Shown one piece after another: positions 1-6,012 of a stretch of 11,045 bases of DNA. A model generated the notes under the pieces. The model worked only from the letters and a program-made list of their open reading frames with translations, made no database searches and had not been told where the DNA came from. The DNA is from SHLQ01 sp047638715. Lineage in GTDB: Bacteria > Actinomycetota > Acidimicrobiia > Acidimicrobiales > SHLQ01. Position numbers and translations under genes: made by a program. Location: assembly GCA_047638715.1 (NCBI GenBank), contig JBLIMK010000109.1:1-11045 (forward strand), written 5' to 3'. How positions within the stretch are numbered: position 1 is the first letter of the stretch; every line of letters starts with the position of its first letter.

Positions 1-631
1 ACTGTTTCCTCTCGCGCAGGAACACATCAATTCAGCCGTAACCGGGTTGCTCAATGGGGCGACGCCGGTGTTTGTCGGCCTGATCTCGGCGTTGCTTGTC
101 AAGGTCGTGCCCAAGGGCGTGCAGCTCCTCGGGATCATGATCGGATTTGTTGGGATCGTGTTGGTTAGCGTCGGCTCAGCGGGCGGAGGCGCAGATGGAA
201 GCGCAGAGGCCAAGGGCGTACTCATGGTGCTCGCGGCGACGGTTTGTTATGGCTTAGCGATCAACCTGGCCGCACCTCTTCAGGCCAAATACGGAGCGAT
301 CTCGACCATGACCGGAGTTCTCGGACTGGCGACGCTCTGGGTGCTGCCCTATGGGTTGTGGTCGTTCGGGGACACCGATTGGTCGCTCCGCCCTGTCGTC
401 GCGCTCATCGTGCTTGGCGCGGTCGGGACCGGCATCGCCTACTGGATCATGTCGTCGCTCGTCGGCAGGGTTGGCGGCATCCGGGCGTCGTTCATGACGT
501 ACCTGATCCCTCCGGTCTCCTTATTCCTGGGTGTGACCTTCCGTGACGACGCTGTCACTGGAATCGCAATCATGGGCACCGCGCTCACAATCTCCGGAGC
601 GCTCCTCGCGTCGCGTCGCAAGACCGCCTAG
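1..631 (+). CDS. EamA/DMT-superfamily permease, 3' part (5' end outside window)
   Basis: The reading frame is already open at the first bases (codons from position 2), so the gene starts upstream; the TTG at 47 is internal. About 209 residues are visible, against roughly 280-310 for a full two-repeat EamA protein. The first visible residues, with AQEHINSAVTGLLNGATPVF, match the typical helix that ends with a proline in EamA proteins. Several hydrophobic segments follow, then a short polar linker (GGGADGSAEAKG). A second repeat contains GTGIAYWIMSSLV and SFMTYLIPPVSLFLG, and a basic tail (SRRKTA) ends the protein. It is an inner-membrane drug/metabolite-type transporter with no predictable substrate. 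It converges on the NTPase gene, and the two TAG stops share one CTAG at 628-631. Confidence 0.85.
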   Translation, partial: LFPLAQEHINSAVTGLLNGATPVFVGLISALLVKVVPKGVQLLGIMIGFVGIVLVSVGSAGGGADGSAEAKGVLMVLAATVCYGLAINLAAPLQAKYGAISTMTGVLGLATLWVLPYGLWSFGDTDWSLRPVVALIVLGAVGTGIAYWIMSSLVGRVGGIRASFMTYLIPPVSLFLGVTFRDDAVTGIAIMGTALTISGALLASRRKTA

Positions 632-1176
632 GCGGACGGTAACGACATCGCCATTCGCACTGCGCCGTAACGCTCCTGCGGGCTGACGGCCGGAAGCGAG
701 ATCGGTTCATAGTCAAGCTCGCGGTACACATCGAACATATGGCGATGGACCGCTGCCTGATATTGCGCATCTTCAACGCGCTGGGCGTCGTTCTCCCACC
801 CGACCGGGTCGAGGATGAAGACGTATGCGTAACCGTGAGCGACAGCGGCTTCGGCGAGGCCCGGCGTGAGTGGACGCGATTCGGTCCGGTGGAATGCAAT
901 GTTGCACGGCAGTCCGTATTCGAGGAAGACCTGCTCGTTCGGGTCGAGACGCCGCTCGGTCGCGAGCATCGCTTCGAGCACTCGGGGCTGAAAGTCGTCG
1001 GCGAAACGGAACTCTTCTGCGTCTCGTCCAGAGGCCGCGACATCGGTGATGAGCTGGCGGGTGCTGTCGGCAGAGGTTGTTTCACCAGCCTCGGCGAACA
1101 GGTTGAGGAGGGTGGTCTTTCCCGACGATGGAGGGCCGGTGATGACGGCCCACTTGGTCTGGATGGTCGCCGTCAC
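628..1176 (-). CDS. AAA_28 (NadR/Ttd14-like) P-loop NTPase
   Basis: This is a 182-residue cytosolic protein. Residues 9-22 hold a strand followed by a Walker A loop (GPPSSGKTT, K20). A later segment, VFLEYGLPCNIAFHR (83-97), corresponds to the strand and helix that reads DRGLPDxxxYxR in many AAA_28 proteins. Near the C-terminus are a hydrophobic strand (AYVFILDP) and a charged lid with R133 and the helix QAAVHRHMFDVYREL. These features fit the AAA_28 family of small ATPases/kinases, but no substrate can be assigned. The GTG start overlaps the M20 hydrolase stop (GTGA, 1173-1176), and an AAGGA lies about 9 nt upstream inside that gene, so translation is probably coupled. Oddity: the usual DRG triplet reads EYG here (86-88). 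Confidence 0.8.
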   Translation of the reverse strand: MTATIQTKWAVITGPPSSGKTTLLNLFAEAGETTSADSTRQLITDVAASGRDAEEFRFADDFQPRVLEAMLATERRLDPNEQVFLEYGLPCNIAFHRTESRPLTPGLAEAAVAHGYAYVFILDPVGWENDAQRVEDAQYQAAVHRHMFDVYRELDYEPISLPAVSPQERYGAVRMAMSLPSA

Positions 1177-2540
1177 GAGTGGAAGTCCTTCACCACGTCG
1201 ATGAAGAACTGTGTCGAGAGTGCCATCGACTCGATGTCGATCCGTTCGTCGTTGCCGTGGAAACGGTCGCTAAAACTGATCGGGTCCAGCGACGGGCTGA
1301 AGAGACCAGCGCCGTACGCGGTCGAACCCATGTCGCGGTAAACGCGGCTGTCGGTGAATCCGACGATCAGATGTGGCGCAATTTCGGCGGTTGGGAACGG
1401 CTTGTTCACTGCGCGGGTCAGCGAATCCCAGAGTGGAGTGTTTGTAGGGCTCATGCTGGCCTTGTGCGAGATGATGATCTCGTAGTCGACCTGGTCGGCG
1501 AGATCTCCCAGAGCAGCGCGCAGATGCACATCGACGTCTTCGGTCGTTTCGCCCGGCAGGGTGCGAATGTCGACCTGGATATCGATCTGGGCCGGGATCG
1601 TATTCGTCTTCTGCGTATTCGGAACGGTGACCACGTTCGGTGAAAAGGTCGTGTGCGTGCAGCTGTAGAAATGGCTCGCGATACCTTCCATCGGGAACTC
1701 CTCGAGATACCCGGTGATCTGCTTCTCGTCGGTCAGCATCGACATCATCTCGTCGTCGAAGCCGAATGACTCCACCTGCCGTCGCCAGAGTTCGTGAAAC
1801 TGAGGCTGTGGCCGGTATTCAGATAGGCGCTGCACGACCGCCGCTGCTCGGACGAGCGCGTTGTCGGATCGGAACGGGCGAGAGCCGTGGCCGGGGGTTC
1901 CCTTGATCCGGATCGTGCGCCACTCGATCCCCTTCTCTCCGACGTTCATGACGATCGACGGCGCGTCGGAATCGCCGAGATGGATCCCGCCGTTTTCGGT
2001 CAGGACGTTGTCCGCTTTGATCGCATCCCATTCGTTTTTAGCGAACCATTCGGCTCCGACGGTCGATCCTGCTTCCTCGTCGGCGACGCCGAAGAAGATC
2101 AGATCGCCCTTGGGTCGAAAGTTGGTGTCGGCCAGGTGGCGAAAGGCCACAGCCATCGATGCGGTGATGTTCAACATGTCGACCGCGCCACGACCCCAGA
2201 TCTCGCCGTCGATGATCTCGGCTCCGAACGGGTCGTGCTGCCAGCCTTCGGCGTTGGCCGGCACGACGTCGGTGTGGCCCATGAGACACAAGCTCGGCGC
2301 TGTCGGATCGGAACCGTCGATGCGAGCCACCATCGACGCTCGGTCGGGGACCGGCTCCCAGCTCTGCACATCAAGCCCGGTTCCTTCGATGACCTGCGTG
2401 AGGACGTCGGCGTTACGAGTTTCGTGTCCCGTGTCGTCCGTGCCGTCGTTGACACATTCGTTGCGGATCATCTGCTGGAGTAGCTCGATCGATTCGCGGG
2501 TCAGCGCAGATTCGGTACTGAGGGCGTCGTTATTGGCCAT
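1173..2540 (-). CDS. M20 family zinc metallo-hydrolase (peptidase/deacylase)
   Basis: This 455-residue protein has the complete M20 active-site set. MGHTDVV supplies metal ligand H89 and D91; GRGAVDM supplies bridging D121; ADEEAG supplies catalytic E155 and metal ligand E156; TENGG supplies E182; and RFHGNDERI near the C-terminus supplies H428. The segment around 230-330, including GTPGHGSRPF, fits the lid/dimerisation domain. M20 enzymes hydrolyse amide bonds of peptides or N-acyl amino acids; the substrate here is unknown. The ATG at 2540 was chosen because family similarity begins just after it. The frame stays open to 2741, but that extension runs antisense into the antitoxin gene and looks non-coding. 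There is no clear Shine-Dalgarno, so a leaderless transcript is possible. It overlaps the downstream NTPase by 4 bp and is divergent from the toxin-antitoxin module. Confidence 0.9.
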   Translation of the reverse strand: MANNDALSTESALTRESIELLQQMIRNECVNDGTDDTGHETRNADVLTQVIEGTGLDVQSWEPVPDRASMVARIDGSDPTAPSLCLMGHTDVVPANAEGWQHDPFGAEIIDGEIWGRGAVDMLNITASMAVAFRHLADTNFRPKGDLIFFGVADEEAGSTVGAEWFAKNEWDAIKADNVLTENGGIHLGDSDAPSIVMNVGEKGIEWRTIRIKGTPGHGSRPFRSDNALVRAAAVVQRLSEYRPQPQFHELWRRQVESFGFDDEMMSMLTDEKQITGYLEEFPMEGIASHFYSCTHTTFSPNVVTVPNTQKTNTIPAQIDIQVDIRTLPGETTEDVDVHLRAALGDLADQVDYEIIISHKASMSPTNTPLWDSLTRAVNKPFPTAEIAPHLIVGFTDSRVYRDMGSTAYGAGLFSPSLDPISFSDRFHGNDERIDIESMALSTQFFIDVVKDFHS

Positions 2541-2546
2541 TGCGAC

Positions 2547-2552
2547 ATCATG
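2547..2552 (-). promoter_or_regulatory. Candidate -10 element for a leaderless M20 transcript
   Basis: On the minus strand CATGAT, one mismatch from TATGAT, ends 6 nt before the ATG at 2540. With no Shine-Dalgarno present, this spacing would suit transcription starting at the start codon, which is common in actinobacteria. No convincing -35 element was found, so this is weak. Confidence 0.25.
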
Positions 2553-2615
2553 GCAGCTCGCGTTCGCGGAGGCGTGAAGGTGAATTGTTTCAGTAGCTTG
2601 ATCCGCGCGGCGGTT

Positions 2616-2632
2616 GGTATCAAAGTGATACC
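2616..2632. promoter_or_regulatory. Perfect inverted repeat, likely antitoxin operator
   Basis: The sequence GGTATCA-AAG-TGATACC is a perfect 7-bp inverted repeat with a 3-bp spacer. It ends 8 bp before the antitoxin ATG at 2641 and overlaps the proposed -10 element. Ribbon-helix-helix antitoxins characteristically bind short palindromes at their own promoter, so autorepression by the antitoxin, alone or with the toxin, is the natural reading. It also lies about 76 bp upstream of the divergent M20 gene and could affect it. Confidence 0.7.
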
Positions 2633-2634
2633 AT
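2629..2634 (+). promoter_or_regulatory. Candidate -10 hexamer (TACCAT) of the toxin-antitoxin promoter
   Basis: TACCAT fits the actinobacterial TANNNT -10 pattern and ends 6 nt before the ATG at 2641. There is no Shine-Dalgarno upstream of that ATG. This layout fits a leaderless mRNA beginning at the antitoxin start codon. The hexamer overlaps the right arm of the inverted repeat, so a bound repressor would block it. No good -35 element was found at normal spacing. Confidence 0.4.
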
Positions 2635-2640
2635 GATGTG

Positions 2641-2844
2641 ATGGCGATGACCTTACGATTGACCGACGAAGAGCAGACTGCCCTCCAAGTGCGCGCCGCG
2701 GCGGAGGGAATATCAATGCAGGAAGCAGCTCGACGAGCCATCCGCGAGTTCGTTGCTAGCGCGGATCATCGTGGGCGGGTTGCGCTGGCGGCAGAACAAG
2801 TTCTGAGGTCGCACGCGGACGCGCTCCGCCGTCTTGGCGAATGA
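2641..2844 (+). CDS. Ribbon-helix-helix (CopG/Arc-like) antitoxin
   Basis: This 67-residue protein starts at ATG 2641; GTG 2638 is an in-frame alternative adding one residue. Residues 1-40 look like a ribbon-helix-helix domain: an N-terminal strand (MTLRLT), helix A (DEEQTALQVRAAAEG), the turn ISMQEA, and helix B (ARRAIREFVASAD). The remaining ~27 residues (RGRVALAAEQVLRSHADALR) would form the toxin-binding helix. It presumably represses its own promoter through the palindrome at 2616-2632 and neutralises the Doc toxin encoded next. The two genes overlap by ATGA (2841-2844), as expected for coupled synthesis. The pairing differs from the classical phage P1 Phd-Doc module, where the antitoxin is a Phd/YefM fold. 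Confidence 0.85.
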   Translation: MAMTLRLTDEEQTALQVRAAAEGISMQEAARRAIREFVASADHRGRVALAAEQVLRSHADALRRLGE

Positions 2845-3230
2845 AGACGCACATTGAATACCTCGACCTTGACGACCTAATCGAACTCACGATCCTGCTC
2901 CTGGGAGATCCTCCTCCGATTCGTGACATAGGCCTTCTCGGTTCCGCTGTGGCGCGACCTCAGACGACGGCATTCGGGGCCGATGCGTATCCTGATCTCT
3001 GGAGTAAAGCGGCGGCGCTACTCCAATCCATATTGAAGAATCACGCATTGATCGATGGCAACAAGCGGCTCGGATGGCTCTCGACCGCGGTGTTTCTTGA
3101 ACTCAATGGCCAGCCGACGTCCCAGATCTCTAACGAGACTGTCTACGACCTCGTTCTTGGAGTCGCCGCCGGCCACTTCGAGGTCGACGAAATCGCCAGC
3201 CTGATCAAAACAGCAACCGAGTCGAGCTAA
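2841..3230 (+). CDS. doc: Doc-type Fic-domain toxin
   Basis: This 129-residue protein is the usual size for Doc toxins (about 120-130). The catalytic motif HALIDGNKRLGW at 68-79 matches the Doc signature HxFx[D/N]GNKR, with H68, D72, N74, K75 and R76 present. Upstream, the segment DIGLLGSAVARPQTTAFGAD matches the typical Doc N-terminal region. Doc of phage P1 phosphorylates elongation factor EF-Tu and blocks translation; the same activity is inferred here, acting in the cytosol. The position normally occupied by Phe in the motif is Leu (L70). The ATG overlaps the antitoxin stop and lacks its own clear ribosome binding site, so expression is probably coupled. It ends 8 bp before the WD40 remnant on the opposite strand. 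Confidence 0.9.
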   Translation: MKTHIEYLDLDDLIELTILLLGDPPPIRDIGLLGSAVARPQTTAFGADAYPDLWSKAAALLQSILKNHALIDGNKRLGWLSTAVFLELNGQPTSQISNETVYDLVLGVAAGHFEVDEIASLIKTATESS

Positions 3231-3238
3231 CAGCAACG

Positions 3239-3541
3239 TCAAACACAGGCCGATTCGAGTTGATCATCGCCCGGAACAAACAGGTCCCATTCATCCTGGG
3301 TGAGCTCACGCCCCACAACCTCGCAGGCACGTTCGACCCAGCGCTCAGGATCCAGCGGGATCTGGAGCACTTTCGCAGAGGTGCTCACCCACAACGAATT
3401 TGTGCTGTCGTCGAACCAGGAACTGTTCCCCGCGATCCCGGATCCATCCCAGACAACGCCCGCCGACGTTCGACGCTCGACGTCCCACAGAATCGACATG
3501 TTGCCCACCTCGGCGCGCTCGTAGCTGAGGTCGACGGTCTG
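3239..3541 (-). pseudogene. 5'-truncated C-terminal remnant of a WD40-repeat protein (copy 1)
   Basis: Read on the minus strand, about 100 residues resemble the last WD40 blade and tail of large actinobacterial WD40 proteins, often fused to BTAD/AfsR-type regulators or other signalling modules. One blade-like stretch contains SILWDVERR and a later LWVSTSAKVLQIPLD. The diagnostic tail PERWVERACEVVGRELTQDEW ends in FVPGDDQLESACV and a stop. The frame is open upstream only to about 3679 and has no convincing start or ribosome binding site. The recognisable similarity fades near 3541, where the oppositely oriented second copy begins. The N-terminal domains and earlier blades are absent, so this is probably non-functional debris. 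A short expressed protein starting at a TTG near 3583 cannot be strictly excluded. Confidence 0.6.
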
Positions 3542-3936
3542 GCCGAGCCGAGCTCGATCACCTTCGGAGGTGACGGCTCCCAAATCGGATTCACGTCGAA
3601 CGTGCCGGGCGCCGGTGGTATGGCGATCGTCCTCGATGCGGCGTCTGGAGACGAGGTCCTCCGGGTCGATCTCGACGATTCATCTGTGGAGTCAAGGTTC
3701 GACCTGACGACCGGCCCGATGGGCTTGTCGTCATTGCTCGGGACGATCAGATCGAGATCGTCGACCGGCAGAGCGGGCCGACCGAGATCGTCGACATCGA
3801 CAGTTACGGTCTCGCAGCGTTGCCCCAGGCGGAATGGATCGACCGGGCATGTGAGATCGCTGGACGCGAACTCACCGAAGAGGAATGGAACGAGCTCATT
3901 CCCGGAAATGAACCGTTTCAGAATGCGTGCGCCTAA
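3530..3936 (+). pseudogene. 5'-truncated, frameshifted C-terminal remnant of a WD40-repeat protein (copy 2)
   Basis: The plus strand encodes WD40-like sequence in one frame (SITFGGDGSQIGFTS, then MAIVLDAASGDEVLRVDL) until about 3717. The homology then continues in the -1 frame: GLVVIARDDQIEIVDRQSGP, the tail EWIDRACEIAGRELTEEEW, then ELIPGNEPFQNACA and stop TAA at 3934-3936. Adding one base between 3717 and 3718 joins the two parts as FDLTTGPDGLVVIAR, restoring the PDG turn common in such blades. This supports a single-base deletion, or a sequencing error. There is no start codon context, and no upstream domains exist because the opposite-strand remnant lies there. The tail is clearly paralogous to copy 1 but diverged, so this is not a recent duplication. 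Confidence 0.65.
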
Positions 3937-3940
3937 ACGA

Positions 3941-3971
3941 AAGAACCCCCGGCCGATGGCCGGGGGTTCTT
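3941..3971. terminator. Strong intrinsic terminator hairpin, probably bidirectional
   Basis: AAGAACCCCCGGCC and GGCCGGGGGTTCTT form a perfect 14-bp stem around the loop GAT. On the plus strand the stem is followed by TCGTTAG. On the minus strand it is followed by TCGTTTAGG, so neither side has a long T-tract beyond the TTCTT inside the stem. It lies between the plus-strand WD40 remnant (stop at 3936) and the minus-strand transporter gene stop (3995). It would therefore terminate the seven-gene pyrimidine operon and any transcript through the remnant. Confidence 0.85.
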
Positions 3972-3994
3972 CGTTAGCTGGGCTTTCTGCGGAC

Positions 3995-5173
3995 TTACTC
4001 GCCGCCAGCGAGCAGTTCGACGGTGACTGGGCTCCAGTCGTTACCGATCACATCGACGTTCTGGTTCTTCAGAAGATCGACGGCGGCTTCGGCCCACTCC
4101 GAAGTAAACGCAGTGGCATCGGGGTCAGCGGTAAGGACATCCTCAGCAACAGCGATGTCGACGGTCTGATCCCATAGGCCTTGGTCCATCACGCCAGCGC
4201 CACCGGGTGATGGCCAGATCAGGTTGTTGATCTCGTTGAGCTGCCATGCCTGATGCGAGGTGCCAAGCGTTGGTCCGTTGTTCAGCACCACATCGACACA
4301 TGAGTCGGCGTTGTCACGGCACCAGGCCCAACCCTTGACCGAAGCGGCGATGAAGCGGGTCGTGATGTCCTGGTAGTCGGCGTCACTCGCGAGGCGAGCG
4401 CCGTCGGCCCAGATCGCATCCTGCAACATGGCCGTGCCCTCGTCGTTCCAGTCGATGACCGTGAGATCGTCAGCTGTGTAGAGCTCGCCGGTTTCGTCGT
4501 TGATCGTTTCGAGAACCTGTGCGTACTCGTTGTAGATCATTGCTTGCGCGGCATCGATATCGCCGCTCAAGAGCCCAGTCATGTCGAACGATTGCTGGAC
4601 GATCTCGAAGTCGGTGCCCGGTTCGAGATCGTTCACCCGTGAGCCGGCGAGCAGTTCGAATTCGTTGCCGAATCCCCAGCTGCCGATCTTCTTGCCAGCG
4701 AAGTCTGCCGGCGAAGAGATGCCCGAATCGGCAAAGGAAACTTGCAACGTGCCGGAGCGTTGGAACACCTGCGCCACGTTCACGACGTCGATGCCGCCCT
4801 CGCGCGATGCCAAGACTCGTGGAACCCACGAGATGGCGAAGTCAGCGACGCCAGAGGCGAGCTGCTGCTGGGGCACGATGTCGAAGCCGCCCTCGGCGAT
4901 GGTTACGTCAAGGCAGAATTCGTCGTAGATGCCTTCGTCCTCGGCTGCGTAGTACCCAGCGAACTGAGCCTGGGCGAACCACTGGAGCTGCAACGTCACG
5001 GCGTCGCTTCCGGTGCAATCAACAGCGCCGTCGTCGCTATCGCCGCTGGAATCGTCCGCTGCAGCCGCGGTGGTTGCGGTGGCCTCGGCCGGTGCATCAT
5101 CGCTTCCGCACGCTGACGCCAGTAACGCCAGAGCCGCTAAAAGGCCGATCAGTGTTCGTAGTGTTCGTGTCAT
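3995..5173 (-). CDS. ABC transporter substrate-binding lipoprotein, NMT1/THI5-like (probable pyrimidine binder)
   Basis: This 392-residue exported protein begins with a short basic stretch, a hydrophobic core (LIGLLAALALLAS) and a lipobox-like LASAC, giving lipidated C22. An Ala/Thr/Ser/Asp-rich linker spans about 24-50, as is common in actinobacterial lipoproteins. The mature domain opens with LQLQWFAQAQFAGYYAAEDE, the pattern of NMT1/THI5-like and ThiY-type pyrimidine-precursor binding proteins. PQQQLASGVADFAIS and ADFAGKKIGSWGFGNEFEL are further family blocks. The ATG at 5173 is set by GGAGGGG about 7 nt upstream and by the signal peptide. Four more cysteines (C53, C87, C285, C292) could form disulfides. 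It is the last gene of the operon, 35 bp after a permease and just before the terminator. The substrate is inferred from the neighbouring enzymes as uracil, thymine or a related ring compound. Confidence 0.88.
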   Translation of the reverse strand: MTRTLRTLIGLLAALALLASACGSDDAPAEATATTAAAADDSSGDSDDGAVDCTGSDAVTLQLQWFAQAQFAGYYAAEDEGIYDEFCLDVTIAEGGFDIVPQQQLASGVADFAISWVPRVLASREGGIDVVNVAQVFQRSGTLQVSFADSGISSPADFAGKKIGSWGFGNEFELLAGSRVNDLEPGTDFEIVQQSFDMTGLLSGDIDAAQAMIYNEYAQVLETINDETGELYTADDLTVIDWNDEGTAMLQDAIWADGARLASDADYQDITTRFIAASVKGWAWCRDNADSCVDVVLNNGPTLGTSHQAWQLNEINNLIWPSPGGAGVMDQGLWDQTVDIAVAEDVLTADPDATAFTSEWAEAAVDLLKNQNVDVIGNDWSPVTVELLAGGE

Positions 5174-5208
5174 TGCAAGTCCCCTCCATTGGTCTTGGTC
5201 TTCAGAAG

Positions 5209-6012
5209 CTAGCGGAGCGCGTCGTCTACCGTCGCGCGCCTCCACGGCATCAGCACTCGTTCGAGTCCGATCGCGGCCAAAAAGAGCAGCAGTCCAACAA
5301 CGCTGGCGACCACGATTGCGGCCCAGGCATTGTCGTATCGAGCGAAGCTGGCGTTCTGGGTGATGACCGGGCCCAGCCGGTTGATGGGTCCGCCAAAGTA
5401 CTCCGCAACGATCGCGGCGATCACACTGAGGGGCGCAGCGACGCGAAGCGCCGTCGTGAAGAATGGCATGGCGTTGGGAATGCGTACCTCGCGAAGCGTC
5501 GTGAGATCCGAGGCTGCATAGGAGCGCATGAGTTCGAGCTGGTTTGGGTGGACCTGGGTGAGTCCGCGAGAGGTGTTGATAAAGATCGGGAAGAAGACGA
5601 CGACCACCACGACGGCGACGTTGGAGAGGATGCCGGTTGAACCGAACCAAGCGTTGAAGATCGGAGCGAGGGCCACGATCGGCGTTGCATTCACCGCGAC
5701 GGCCAACGGAGTGAACGACTCGCGGGCAAACCGAAAGCGGTTGGTGACCAACGCCAACAGCGCACCGAGCACAACTCCGAGAACGAGGCCCATGATCGCC
5801 ACCTTCGCGGTCTCCCACCCGGCTTCGCGCAATGTAGTGAGCCGACCATTGCCGACTTCGGGCGACCACTCGCGACCAAGGGCCGACGCGATCGCAGTGG
5901 GCCGAGGCAACAAGAACTCGTCGATGTCGAAGATGCGTACGCCGCCCTCCCACATCGCCAGAAAGATCGCGCCGAAGGCGACCGGCGGCCAGATGTTTTG
6001 AAGTCGGGTCAC
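5209..6012 (-). CDS. ABC transporter permease B (SsuC/TauC/ThiX-like)
   Basis: This 267-residue inner-membrane protein has about six hydrophobic segments: near 10-28, 70-90, 100-120, 130-146, 190-206 and 231-252. The cytoplasmic coupling (EAA-like) loop is at about 159-182 (ELMRSYAASDLTTLREVRIP). This places it in the BPD_transp_1 family, alongside the nitrate/sulfonate/taurine/pyrimidine-precursor importers. It starts with GTG at 6012, overlapping the ATPase stop by 4 bp (GTGA), with GGAGG 4 nt upstream, so translation is probably coupled. It is not a copy of permease A; the two presumably form a heterodimeric channel driven by the shared ATPase. The stop is TAG at 5209-5211. Confidence 0.9.
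   Translation of the reverse strand: MTRLQNIWPPVAFGAIFLAMWEGGVRIFDIDEFLLPRPTAIASALGREWSPEVGNGRLTTLREAGWETAKVAIMGLVLGVVLGALLALVTNRFRFARESFTPLAVAVNATPIVALAPIFNAWFGSTGILSNVAVVVVVVFFPIFINTSRGLTQVHPNQLELMRSYAASDLTTLREVRIPNAMPFFTTALRVAAPLSVIAAIVAEYFGGPINRLGPVITQNASFARYDNAWAAIVVASVVGLLLFLAAIGLERVLMPWRRATVDDALR

Noticed and set aside
739..1341. Plus-strand open frame of 200 codons
   Set aside because: It is antisense to the NTPase and the M20 3' end, with no recognisable domain and no ribosome binding site.
1173..2540. M20 enzyme as part of pyrimidine or purine breakdown (M20-type ureidopropionase or allantoate amidohydrolase)
   Set aside because: A nitrilase-type beta-ureidopropionase already fills that role in a separate operon. 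This gene is unlinked, pairs with an NTPase, and has a different subgroup pattern (GRGAVDMLN).
2541..2741. N-terminal extension of the M20 hydrolase
   Set aside because: It would run through the palindrome and antisense into the antitoxin gene, and it shows no family similarity or signal peptide.
3260..4177. Plus-strand 305-codon open frame taken as one protein
   Set aside because: Only the middle part (about 3530-3717) is WD40-like. The start is antisense to the other remnant, and the end runs out of frame through the terminator and into the lipoprotein gene.
4519..5640. Long Arg-rich plus-strand open frame
   Set aside because: It is antisense to the lipoprotein and permease B; the composition (Arg/Ser/Pro-rich) is typical of a shadow frame.
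5174..5953. Upstream extension of the lipoprotein frame by about 260 codons
   Set aside because: It is an out-of-frame shadow of permease B. The signal peptide, lipobox and ribosome binding site fix the start at 5173.
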